From assembly GCF_011045195.1 (NCBI RefSeq), contig NZ_CP049199.1:4943501-5007500 (forward strand): a DNA stretch of 64,000 nt. The letters run 5' to 3'. The stretch comes from Caulobacter soli (GTDB taxonomy: Bacteria > Pseudomonadota > Alphaproteobacteria > Caulobacterales > Caulobacteraceae). Position numbers and translations under genes: made by a program. Shown piece after piece: positions 8,911-16,421 of this stretch (within the stretch, counting starts at the first letter, position 1; the number at the start of each line of letters is the position of its first letter). A model generated the notes under the pieces. It saw only the letters and a list, made by a program, of their open reading frames with translations. It was not told where the DNA came from and made no database searches.

Positions 8911-10500
8911 TCAGTGTTTGACCGGCAGCTTGGCGAGTTCGGCGTCGATCGCGTCCAAGGCCTCGTTGGTGAACATTTCCGGCGCGAACTTCTGGACCAT
9001 CCGCAGGGTCATGCCCTTGCCCATGCCGATGCGCGGATCGGTGCTGACGCCGGGGAAGTGCCTGTCCAGCACCGCCGTCGCCGCCGGATCGGCCAGCAGC
9101 ACGCCCAGCCGGGTCTCGCCCGTGGAATAGGGCTTGGGCGCGGCGGCCTTGTCGTCCTTCTTGCCGAACAATCCGAAGAGCCCGCGCTTGGGCTTGTCCG
9201 CCTTGGCGGGCTCGGGCGGCTTGAAGCCTGCGGCGGGCGTCAGCTTCAGGTGCAGATTGCCCAGGCCGCGAATGATGAAGCTGGGCTCGAACTCCAGGGT
9301 CCGCGCGCCGGGCGGACCGTGCTTTTCCTCGACCAGTTCGATGTTGGAGGTGTGTTCGAGGAACTTCTCCAGGATCAGCCGCACCTCCACCCGGGCCAGC
9401 GGCGCGCCGGCGCAGACGTGGGCCCCGCGCCCAAAGGCCAGGTGCTCCTTGATGCGCGGGCGGTTCAGGGTGAAGGCCTGGGGGTCTTCCCAACGGCGCG
9501 GATCGCGATTGGCGGCGGCCAGGGCGATCATCACCTTGGTGCCGGCGGGCGTTTCCAGGTGGCCGATCCGGCTGTCCTTGCGGGCGATACGGGCGGTCAT
9601 CTTGGTGGAGCCCTCGACCCGGAGCACCTCCTCCAGCAGCGGCGCGATCAGCTTGGGATCGGCGCGCAGCTGGTCCTGCAGGCCGGGCTGGTCGACGATG
9701 AACTTCATCGCATTGCCCAGCAGCTTGGCGCTGGTGTCCTGGCCGGCCCCGAACAGGAAGGTGGCCAGCCGCACGATCTCCAGGGCGTCGGGCGTCGAGC
9801 CGTCGGGATATTTGGCGTTGGCCAGCTCCGACAGCACGTCGTCGCGCGGGTTCTCGCGGCGGTCGTGGACGTAGCCGACGAAATAGCCGCCCATCAGCAC
9901 CAAGGGCTGGTTCTGGGCGATCAGGTCATTGGCGTCGAGGCTGCCGGGCGGCGGCCCCGCCTCGATGGCGTCCATGAACAGCTGGCGGTCGTCGGCCGGC
10001 ACGCCCAGCAGATCGGCGATCACCAGGGTGACGAACGGAGTGGCGATCTCCTTGATCAGGTCACAGCCGCCCTTGGCCACCGCACCCCGGACCAGCTCGT
10101 CCGAGAACTCGGCGATGAACGCCTCGTTGGCCTTGAGCCGCGACGGGGTGAACAGGCCGCCGATCAGGGCGCGCGAGAAGGCGTGAGGACGGTCGTCGAG
10201 GGACACCAGCAGGTCGCCGCCGACGAACTCGGTGCGATGGGCCTCGATCTGCGGGGTGATGTCCGAGCCCTGCGGCTGGAACGGCAGGGCCGCGGCGGGG
10301 CCCTGGGGCGCCAGGACCGACGAGAAGTCCTCGGTGTTCTTCAACACCTCCAGCGCCTCGTCGAACCCGGTGACCACCACGATCCCGCTCTCGGGCAGTT
10401 GGTAGATCGGTCCCTTGGCCCGGACGGCTTCGAAATAGGCGTAGGGGTCCTTCAGGATCTCGTGGTCGCTGAAGTAGTCGCGCTCTTCTAGGTTTTGCAT
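8911..10500 (-). CDS. Cytochrome P450 with an extra C-terminal module
   Basis: Class I bacterial P450 (CYP), 529 residues where about 400-420 is normal. The I-helix oxygen-activation motif AGQDTS is at 252-257, ExxR is at 291-294, and the heme loop FGRGAHVCAGAP places the axial Cys at 363. The catalytic domain ends near residue 420. A Pro/Lys-rich linker with KPKRGLFGLFGKK (437-448) leads to a separate module at about 455-529 containing a GVLLADPAATAVLDRHFPG stretch and ending MTLRMVQKFAPEMF...ELAKLP. Similar small modules occur, to my recollection, at the ends of some esterases in sphingomonads and Caulobacter. The ferredoxin immediately upstream is the likely electron donor; no reductase gene is nearby. 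Confidence 0.93.
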   Translation of the reverse strand: MQNLEERDYFSDHEILKDPYAYFEAVRAKGPIYQLPESGIVVVTGFDEALEVLKNTEDFSSVLAPQGPAAALPFQPQGSDITPQIEAHRTEFVGGDLLVSLDDRPHAFSRALIGGLFTPSRLKANEAFIAEFSDELVRGAVAKGGCDLIKEIATPFVTLVIADLLGVPADDRQLFMDAIEAGPPPGSLDANDLIAQNQPLVLMGGYFVGYVHDRRENPRDDVLSELANAKYPDGSTPDALEIVRLATFLFGAGQDTSAKLLGNAMKFIVDQPGLQDQLRADPKLIAPLLEEVLRVEGSTKMTARIARKDSRIGHLETPAGTKVMIALAAANRDPRRWEDPQAFTLNRPRIKEHLAFGRGAHVCAGAPLARVEVRLILEKFLEHTSNIELVEEKHGPPGARTLEFEPSFIIRGLGNLHLKLTPAAGFKPPEPAKADKPKRGLFGLFGKKDDKAAAPKPYSTGETRLGVLLADPAATAVLDRHFPGVSTDPRIGMGKGMTLRMVQKFAPEMFTNEALDAIDAELAKLPVKH

Positions 10501-10558
10501 GGCGGCTCTCGCTTGGCGGCGGTCGTGCTGTGGGCGGCGAAGGGTCTCGGGCGGACGG

Positions 10559-10876
10559 TCAGTCTTCCTCGGCGATCGTCACGCGAAGGCCGGCGAGCCC
10601 GTCGTTCAGGCGGATCTGGCAGGACAGGCGCGAGCGCTCGTTGCGGTAGCTGGAGGAGTCGAGCAGGTCGTTCTCGTCCTCGCTCATCGGCGGCAGGGCG
10701 GCGACGAATTCGGGATCGACATGGACGTGGCAGGTCGCGCAGGAGCAGACCCCGCCGCACAGCGCCATCAGTTCGTCGACGCCCCCGTCGCGGATCACTT
10801 CCATGACGCTCAAGCCGTTGGCGCCGTCGAGCGCCAGGGTTTCGCCTTCTCGGGTGGTGACGATCACTTCGGGCAT
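10559..10876 (-). CDS. [2Fe-2S] ferredoxin, adrenodoxin/putidaredoxin type
   Basis: 105-residue electron carrier. The cluster ligands follow the vertebrate/P450-type pattern Cys40-x5-Cys46-x2-Cys49 and Cys86; Cys44 is an extra cysteine inside the loop. The start [11 protein letters not shown] at 10876 is the family start; the frame runs further upstream without sense. It precedes the P450 by 58 nt and very probably donates electrons to it. The operator-like sites upstream suggest that it is the first gene of the regulated transcript. Confidence 0.93.
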   Translation of the reverse strand: MPEVIVTTREGETLALDGANGLSVMEVIRDGGVDELMALCGGVCSCATCHVHVDPEFVAALPPMSEDENDLLDSSSYRNERSRLSCQIRLNDGLAGLRVTIAEED

Positions 10877-10942
10877 CTTGTGAGACCTGCGCTTCCTCGG
10901 GCCCGGCCTTTCCTCGACAGGGTCGGCGAGGCGGCGGGACGT

Positions 10943-10962
10943 TGCTAGACAACTGCATAGCG
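10943..10962 (+). promoter_or_regulatory. Operator-like site 1 (TetR type)
   Basis: Sequence TGCTAGACAACTGCATAGCG. Its left half matches site 2, and it matches the reverse complement of site 3 in 18 of 20 positions. Lies about 67 nt upstream of the ferredoxin start. Confidence 0.6.
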
Positions 10963-10999
10963 CCCTGTCGCGAGGCGCGTCAATGGGCCGACGCAAATT

Positions 11000-11019
11000 T
11001 GCTAGACAGATGACTAGCA
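11000..11019 (+). promoter_or_regulatory. Operator-like site 2, palindromic (TetR type)
   Basis: Sequence TGCTAGACAGATGACTAGCA, with perfect TGCTAG/CTAGCA arms and an 8-nt spacer. Shares TGCTAGACA with site 1. The 57-nt step from site 1 puts both within one likely promoter region. Confidence 0.65.
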
Positions 11020-11044
11020 CAACTTGACGTCGGCGACAATTTCG

Positions 11045-11064
11045 CGCTATGCATGTGTCTAGCA
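11045..11064 (-). promoter_or_regulatory. Operator-like site 3, inverted (TetR type)
   Basis: On the minus strand it reads TGCTAGACACATGCATAGCG, nearly the same as site 1 in opposite orientation. The inverted orientation could serve a rightward promoter as well as the ferredoxin promoter. Confidence 0.6.
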
Positions 11065-11155
11065 ACGACGCCTTTGTCCTCCCTAAGGAGTGGCGCCGTG
11101 GCTGGAGATGGGGCGAGTTTTCCGCCGCTCGGCGGGACGCCTCTATCTCTCCACT

Positions 11156-11186
11156 GCTGCCGGACGGCGCCTCCGGCAGCTATTTT
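11156..11186 (+). terminator. Terminator-like hairpin on the plus strand
   Basis: Perfect 9-bp stem GCTGCCGGA/TCCGGCAGC with a 7-nt loop, followed by tatttttc. It would stop a rightward transcript that starts in the operator region about 100 nt before; no gene lies between. On the minus strand there is no T run. Confidence 0.4.
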
Positions 11187-11356
11187 TCGAGATCGCCCTG
11201 GATCAGCCGGGCCGGATCTCGCGACGCTCCCCGCCCAGCTCAACCCACGCCGAGACGCACGCATTCGAACGCGACGACGCGCCAATGGCGCGCCGCCCTG
11301 AAGCCCGATGCGACGGGACGCTCGCGCAAGCGCCCCGTCGACAAAAGCCGCTCGTC

Positions 11357-13888
11357 CTAGAAGCCGACCCGCAGGCGCGCGCCGATCATGCGCGGCTCGC
11401 CCAGGGTCGCGATCTCGAACCCGGCCGTCGAGAACAGGCCCGGCACGTAGGTGTAGTACTGCTCCTTGGTCACGTTGGTGGCGAACACCGCCAGGTCGAC
11501 CCGCGAGCCCAGGAACTGCTTCCAGTCGATGTTCAGGTTCAGCAGGTCGAGCGATGGCAGGACGCCGATGTCGACGCCGCCCGTCAGGGCCAGGCTAGCC
11601 GGCGACAGCGAGGCGTAGCTGGAGCGCTGGCTGCTGACATGGCTGAAGGTCGCCCCCAGGCTGATCTTGCCAAGCGTCTCGGCCACCGGCAGCCGGTAGC
11701 TGGCCGACAGCACCAGCTTGTGCTTGGGCGCCAGGGCCAGCTCGTCGCCCGCCGCCACCTCAGAGGTCACGACATAGGGGTCGCTGGCCGGCAGGGTGAC
11801 GGGCGTGATCGATTTGATCTCGGTGTTCAGATAGCTGTAGCCGAGATTGAGGGCGAAGCCGGTGAACGGCCGGACCCCGGCTTCCAGCTCCAGGCCATAG
11901 ATCCGCGACTGGCCCGCATTGACCGGCCCGGCGGTCGCCGAGACGCTGCCCGCCACCGCCGGATTGTCGCCGAACCCGACCTGCAGCTGCTGGTCGGAGA
12001 AGTCGTTGTAGAACGCCGCGACATTGAACGTGCCCGGCACGCGCCCCTTGAAGCTGGTCTTCAGGCCGACCTCGTAATTGTCGACCTTTTCCGGACGGAA
12101 GATGGAATAGGCCGTCGGCGCGTCCGACTTGATGCCGCCGGTGCGATAGCCCCGCGCGTACTTGGCGTAGAGCAGCAGGTCCTCGTAGGGCTTGTAGTCC
12201 AGATCGACCATCCAGGTCGGGGCCGACGACTTCTGTTCCAGCGCCAGGCTGCAGGCCGGCAGGACGGTGTTGGGCCGCAGGCAATAGGCCGTCGCCGGGC
12301 CGGCCGGGAACGGGAAGGTCGGAAAACGATAGCTGATCTGCTCGGACCGGCTCTCCTGGCGATCCCAGGTGTAGCGGATACCGCCCGTCAGCCGCAGCTT
12401 GGCGTTCAGGTCATAGCTGGCCTGGGCGTAGGTGCCGATGCTGCGGGTCTTCAGCTTGCCGACCGTGTAGTTGACGCTGCCGGCCTGGATGGGCGGGATC
12501 ACCCCGCCGATGACCAGCGGCAGGACGTTCGGATCCAGATTGGCCAGGAAGCCCAGGATGTCCGTGCACTGCAGGGTTTCGATGCTGGTGCAGTTGATGG
12601 TGTTGGGTGACTGCGAACCCGTCAGGCCGATGGGCTGGGCGTACTCGTAATAGGCGCCGGCCTGCCAGGTGAGACGGTTGTCGCCGCTGCGCCCCTGCAA
12701 TTGCAGCTCTTCGGTAAAGGTCGACTGGTCGGCCGCGCCGTTGGCGTTCGGGGCCGGCACGATAGTCGCGAAGTTGAACGGGAAGCTGGGCAGGTTCAGC
12801 GCCGGCACGGGTGGCGTGGCGAACTGGGTGCCGAACAGCGCCGTCCGCAGGGTCTGCTTCAGCTCCGCGTAGCTGATGATGTTCTTGACGGTGACGTTGT
12901 CCGACGCGCTCCAGGTCGTGGTGTTGATGATCTGGGCGCTCTTGAGGTTCGATTCCGGACCCGGAAGATCGCTGCGGGCGGTGTAGAAGCCCTCGCCCTT
13001 GGCGGCCGCGTCGGCCATCTGGCCGCAGGCGAAGCCGCCCAGCCCGGTATTGGGATCGCAGGCGATCACCTTCTCGAGCGGGCCGTTAGTCTTGGACTTG
13101 TTGTACGAGACGATGACGTAGTTTTCGAGATTGGGCGTGATGTCGACGACCACGCTGCCGCGCACGGCCCAGTAGTCGATGTTACTGAAGTCGCTGGGGC
13201 CAATGCCGCTGGTGTTCTTCAGCCAGCCGTCGCGAACCTGACGGTCCAGGCTGAGCCGCGCCCGCACCTTGTCGCCCAGCGGCGCGTTAATCACCGCCTG
13301 CAGGCGGCGCATGTCGTAGTTGCCGACCGAGCCCTCGACATAGCCCTCGAATTCGTAGCTCGGCTTCCTGGGCACCAGCAGCACCGCGCCGCCGGTGGTG
13401 TTGCGCCCGAACAGCGTGCCTTGCGGGCCTTTCAGCACCTGGACGTTCTGGAGGTCGAAATAGCTGCCGGGCCCCGCGCCGTCGCCGGTCGAGAAGCTGG
13501 GGCTGCCGCCGCGCGGCGCCACGACGTCGGCGAAATAGACGCCCACCGAGGGCGCGGTGCCGATGTCCTGCACGAAGCCGCGGATGGCGAAGGTGGAGTT
13601 GTCGCTGCCGAAGCTGCTGTTGGCCGACAGGGACGGCGTGTAGCGCGCCAGGTCCTCGGCGTTGACGATGTTCTGCTGGGTCAGCTGGTCCTGGTTGAAG
13701 ACCGTGATCGAGATCGGCACGTCCTGCAGACGCTCCTCGACCCGGCGGGCCGTCACGACCACGTCCTCCAGGACCTGCGGCGCGTTGGCGTTGGACGAGG
13801 CGGTTTTCGCGGTCTGCGCCAACGCCGGCTGGGCGAGCGCGAGGCTGGATGTCGCAAGCAGACACAGCCGGATGCAGGTAACCTTCAT
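11357..13888 (-). CDS. TonB-dependent outer-membrane receptor
   Basis: 843-residue receptor with signal peptide (cleavage near AQPALAQ, residue 25), a TonB box around EDVVVTARR (41-49), a plug domain from about 53 to 165 with LKGPQGTLFGRNTTGGAV, and a 22-strand-type barrel ending in the typical terminal Phe (RLRVGF). This plug sequence is of the Caulobacter/sphingomonad class that imports hydrophobic or complex organic compounds rather than classic siderophores. It lies upstream of the ferredoxin-P450 operon on the same strand, separated by 480 nt, and may import that pathway's substrate; this is inference from location. Confidence 0.93.
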   Translation of the reverse strand: MKVTCIRLCLLATSSLALAQPALAQTAKTASSNANAPQVLEDVVVTARRVEERLQDVPISITVFNQDQLTQQNIVNAEDLARYTPSLSANSSFGSDNSTFAIRGFVQDIGTAPSVGVYFADVVAPRGGSPSFSTGDGAGPGSYFDLQNVQVLKGPQGTLFGRNTTGGAVLLVPRKPSYEFEGYVEGSVGNYDMRRLQAVINAPLGDKVRARLSLDRQVRDGWLKNTSGIGPSDFSNIDYWAVRGSVVVDITPNLENYVIVSYNKSKTNGPLEKVIACDPNTGLGGFACGQMADAAAKGEGFYTARSDLPGPESNLKSAQIINTTTWSASDNVTVKNIISYAELKQTLRTALFGTQFATPPVPALNLPSFPFNFATIVPAPNANGAADQSTFTEELQLQGRSGDNRLTWQAGAYYEYAQPIGLTGSQSPNTINCTSIETLQCTDILGFLANLDPNVLPLVIGGVIPPIQAGSVNYTVGKLKTRSIGTYAQASYDLNAKLRLTGGIRYTWDRQESRSEQISYRFPTFPFPAGPATAYCLRPNTVLPACSLALEQKSSAPTWMVDLDYKPYEDLLLYAKYARGYRTGGIKSDAPTAYSIFRPEKVDNYEVGLKTSFKGRVPGTFNVAAFYNDFSDQQLQVGFGDNPAVAGSVSATAGPVNAGQSRIYGLELEAGVRPFTGFALNLGYSYLNTEIKSITPVTLPASDPYVVTSEVAAGDELALAPKHKLVLSASYRLPVAETLGKISLGATFSHVSSQRSSYASLSPASLALTGGVDIGVLPSLDLLNLNIDWKQFLGSRVDLAVFATNVTKEQYYTYVPGLFSTAGFEIATLGEPRMIGARLRVGF

Positions 13889-14123
13889 GCGTAAGAACTC
13901 CCCTTTGTAAGTGTCGGCCTTCAGCAGGGACGCGGGTGATCCGTGTTCCTGCTCGGCCGTGTCTCGTTGTTTGAGTGTTGTTCGATGCGTTCGGCGGCGC
14001 TGCTGCGCTAAATCCTGGTCTCGGCGATCCCCTTGTCAGCGGTTCGATGTTCAGGCGCAGAATATCGCGGGCCGGTGGCCTAACCCGTGCTACCCCCAGC
14101 AGCGTTGGGTTTCGGAGGTCCGC

Positions 14124-14750
14124 GTGAAGGCGAAGCAAGGCCGGTCGCCAGAGATAAGCGACACAGTGACGCATAAAATATCGCCCTTCCGCTCGTCAAG
14201 CGTGAAGGACGCCCGGATGGTGCGGTCGGCCAATGCGATCGCCGGGGCGTTGTTGCGCCTGCTCGAGCAGAAAACTTTCGATCAGATCACGGTCCGCGAG
14301 ATCTGCGCGGAGGCGAAGGTCCACTACGCCACCTTCTTCCGGCATCACCCGACCAAGGAGGCGCTGCTCGACCATGTGGCGGCCGACCAGATCGACCAGC
14401 TGGTGGCCCTGTCCCTGCCCATTCAGGACAGCGTCGACACCGAAGCCGCCTTCATCGCGCTCTGCGCCTATGTCGACGATCACCGGGTGCTGTGGACCGC
14501 CCTGCTGAACGGCGGGGCGGGCGGCGCCATGCGCGAGGAATTGTTGCGGATCGCCAAGGTGCTGGCGGTCGAGCGGTCGCCGACCGGCCACTGGCTGCCG
14601 GTGGACCTGGCCACCGTCTGCACCGTGACCCTGATCGTCGAGACCCTGTCTTGGTGGCTGGGCCAGCCCACCGGTCAGGTCTCGATCGAGCAGCTGGCGA
14701 AGATCCTCACCAGGCTCATCACGACGACAACGGCCCTAGGTTCGCCCTAG
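14124..14750 (+). CDS. TetR-family regulator, divergent from TonB receptor
   Basis: 208 residues from the GTG at 14124, which has GGAGG 5 nt upstream. The HTH is in the segment FDQITVREICAEAKVHYATF followed by FRHHPTKEALLDH; the C-terminal half resembles a TetR_C effector domain. An upstream extension is open but lacks a start with a Shine-Dalgarno. The divergent arrangement 235 nt from the TonB receptor suggests that it controls receptor expression. It is the last chromosomal-backbone gene before the island. Confidence 0.88.
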   Translation: MKAKQGRSPEISDTVTHKISPFRSSSVKDARMVRSANAIAGALLRLLEQKTFDQITVREICAEAKVHYATFFRHHPTKEALLDHVAADQIDQLVALSLPIQDSVDTEAAFIALCAYVDDHRVLWTALLNGGAGGAMREELLRIAKVLAVERSPTGHWLPVDLATVCTVTLIVETLSWWLGQPTGQVSIEQLAKILTRLITTTTALGSP

Positions 14751-14782
14751 GATTGAGCAAGTGTTTGGAAATAAGAGAGAAA

Positions 14783-14848
14783 TGGCGCGCAGAATCGAAC
14801 GGTGAGGAGAGCTACGCCTACCCAGTAGCCCTCTGAGCCACGATTTCC
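14783..14848 (-). other. tRNA-like remnant at left edge of island
   Basis: On the minus strand this stretch reads like a decayed tRNA: a D-arm-like CGTGGCTCAGAGG, then CTACTGGGTAG, then a T-loop-like GTTCGATTC and a terminal GCGCCA. The arms do not pair properly, so it is not a functional tRNA by eye. It shares TGGCGC and the ATTCGAAC-like T loop with the tRNA-Arg at the island's right end but is not an exact copy. Confidence 0.3.
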
Positions 14849-14905
14849 ACCGTAGCTGTGCGGAACGGAGGTTGGCCTCAGAAAGAGGCCGAAGTTCGAG
14901 GCGCG

Positions 14906-16333
14906 CTAAAACGGAGCCTCGCCGTCTGGTCGCAGCGGCTCTCCCGCGCCGGACCCCAGCGCCGCGTGAATTTCTTCGAGCCGGGCTAGAAGCTCGTCGA
15001 ACGTCAGCACGGTAACCCCGACCATGGCACTACGAAGGAGCTCAAACGACTTCTGGCGAGCTCGTTCGTCGGGCGTCCGGCCCGCGACCATGATGCAGCG
15101 TATGCCATAGTCATGGATATCCGGGCGCTGGCTCTCCTCCTTCAGCAGCGGAAGCTCGCGCTGCAGCTTCAGCCGCTGGTCGAGGACTTGAGCGATCGTG
15201 CCGCTCAACTCACCCGAAGCGGCATAGACATCGTCTCCGCGATACGGCGACGCCGCGAGAAGGTCGGTCCCGGGCTTCTTGATCTCCACAATCGCGAGAT
15301 TTCCAGTGGAGGCCGAGGCGCACAAGAAGTCGGCGACCTTCCCGCCGCGCCCGTTCAATCGTTTACCTCCAGCATAGGCCTGGCCCTGAACAATCAGGGC
15401 CGGCACCGCGAAGGCAAGGCTGAGGATGAAAGGGTTTTGCATCAGGAAGGCTTGCCAGCGGCCCTCAGGCAGCCCTTTTCCCAGCATCTCCTTGAAGCGG
15501 TCGATCAGCTGTTGAAGCGTGACCTGCTCGATGTCGCTTTTGAGCGATAGCAGCGCGTCAGTGTCCGACTGCGCCAACGCTTGCAGGTTCGATCGCACTA
15601 GGCCGACGGCCGCGCGCCGATCTCGCTTCGAGAGGGAGACCAGGTCGCGTCCACCACTCGTCGCGTCGGCAATGGCGTCCGCGCGAAGCGCTTTTGTGAG
15701 ACGCGGGAAGCGCTGCGGGTCCGCAGCGTGAAGCAGCGCATGGTAGGCTTCTTGACCCTTGTCGCGGCGGGAGTCGCGCTGATGCCGCGCGCTGATCCGA
15801 TTGATCTCTCTTCGCAACTCGTGGAAGCGGTTAATGCCTAGCTCGAAGAACGGCGGATTGATCCTCGCATCGTTACCGTGATGGATGATCAGCCGGTTGA
15901 ACTGGTCGTGCCCCCGGAACGCCTCTGTGATCGCACGATACTCCCACAACAAGCCCAGGCCCTGGCGGAAGTCCTTAGCGAAGCCGTTTGGAAGCAGCTC
16001 TAGCAGGCCTTCCACATCCTCTTGGTTCTCAGGTCTGGGGAAGACTGTGTCGACGCGGCGGGTCACGGCGATCGCCTGCAATCCCTCGTACTTCGGGCCA
16101 AGATAGCCCTCGCTGTCAGTACGGACGTTGAGCGGAAAGATCAGCAGGATGTCCGGCTTCACATTGAGAAGCCGTTCGGCCGGAAAGGGCGCAGCGCGCT
16201 GGTCCGGCGGCGTGTCGGTGAAGAAAATGTCGACGCTGAAGCCGTCCTCCGCCTCAACAGGTTCGATCAATAAGAACGGGCCGCCGTCAGCTCGTTCGCG
16301 TTGGTTGAAGACGGATGGGCGCACGGAGGGCAT
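14906..16333 (-). CDS. Shedu-type nuclease, DUF4263 (copy 1)
   Basis: 475 residues. The C-terminal third carries the Shedu immune nuclease (SduA, DUF4263) features: WQAFLMQNPFIL (293-304), a PD-(D/E)XK-like site with Asp335 in VADFL and Glu350-Ile-Lys352 in IVEIKKPGTDLL, then GELSGTIAQV (374-383) and a final TFDELLARLEEI helix. The first 280 residues are a different N-terminal region, longer than in copy 2, and may sense the trigger. Shedu proteins protect bacteria against phage by nucleolytic attack. It follows the HEPN gene by 88 nt on the same strand and may form a two-gene unit with it. The domain assignment is by motif; the pairing with HEPN is an inference. Confidence 0.82.
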   Translation of the reverse strand: MPSVRPSVFNQRERADGGPFLLIEPVEAEDGFSVDIFFTDTPPDQRAAPFPAERLLNVKPDILLIFPLNVRTDSEGYLGPKYEGLQAIAVTRRVDTVFPRPENQEDVEGLLELLPNGFAKDFRQGLGLLWEYRAITEAFRGHDQFNRLIIHHGNDARINPPFFELGINRFHELRREINRISARHQRDSRRDKGQEAYHALLHAADPQRFPRLTKALRADAIADATSGGRDLVSLSKRDRRAAVGLVRSNLQALAQSDTDALLSLKSDIEQVTLQQLIDRFKEMLGKGLPEGRWQAFLMQNPFILSLAFAVPALIVQGQAYAGGKRLNGRGGKVADFLCASASTGNLAIVEIKKPGTDLLAASPYRGDDVYAASGELSGTIAQVLDQRLKLQRELPLLKEESQRPDIHDYGIRCIMVAGRTPDERARQKSFELLRSAMVGVTVLTFDELLARLEEIHAALGSGAGEPLRPDGEAPF

Positions 16334-16421
16334 GCGCGCAATCTGCCGCCAACTCTACCGAAGCGAAAGATGGCGCTGCTTCAAATGGCAACCTAGAGGA
16401 CCGCTCAACGAGGAGAGCACG

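Larger units (their letters stand above)
10877..11356. other. 480-nt gene-free regulatory region
   Basis: No convincing gene on either strand. The left half holds three operator-like 20-mers (separate entries). The right half has a 9-bp hairpin followed by a T-rich run on the plus strand. Open frames here are Arg/Pro-rich with no recognisable domain. A short GTG frame at 11098 preceded by AAGGAG was considered and is not persuasive. Confidence 0.6.

Noticed and set aside
11053..11301. Small plus-strand frame from GTG 11098 with AAGGAG upstream
   Set aside because: Arg/Pro-rich with no sign of selection, and interrupted by a terminator-like hairpin.
14751..14905. A functional tRNA gene
   Set aside because: The acceptor and T stems do not pair; kept only as a remnant.
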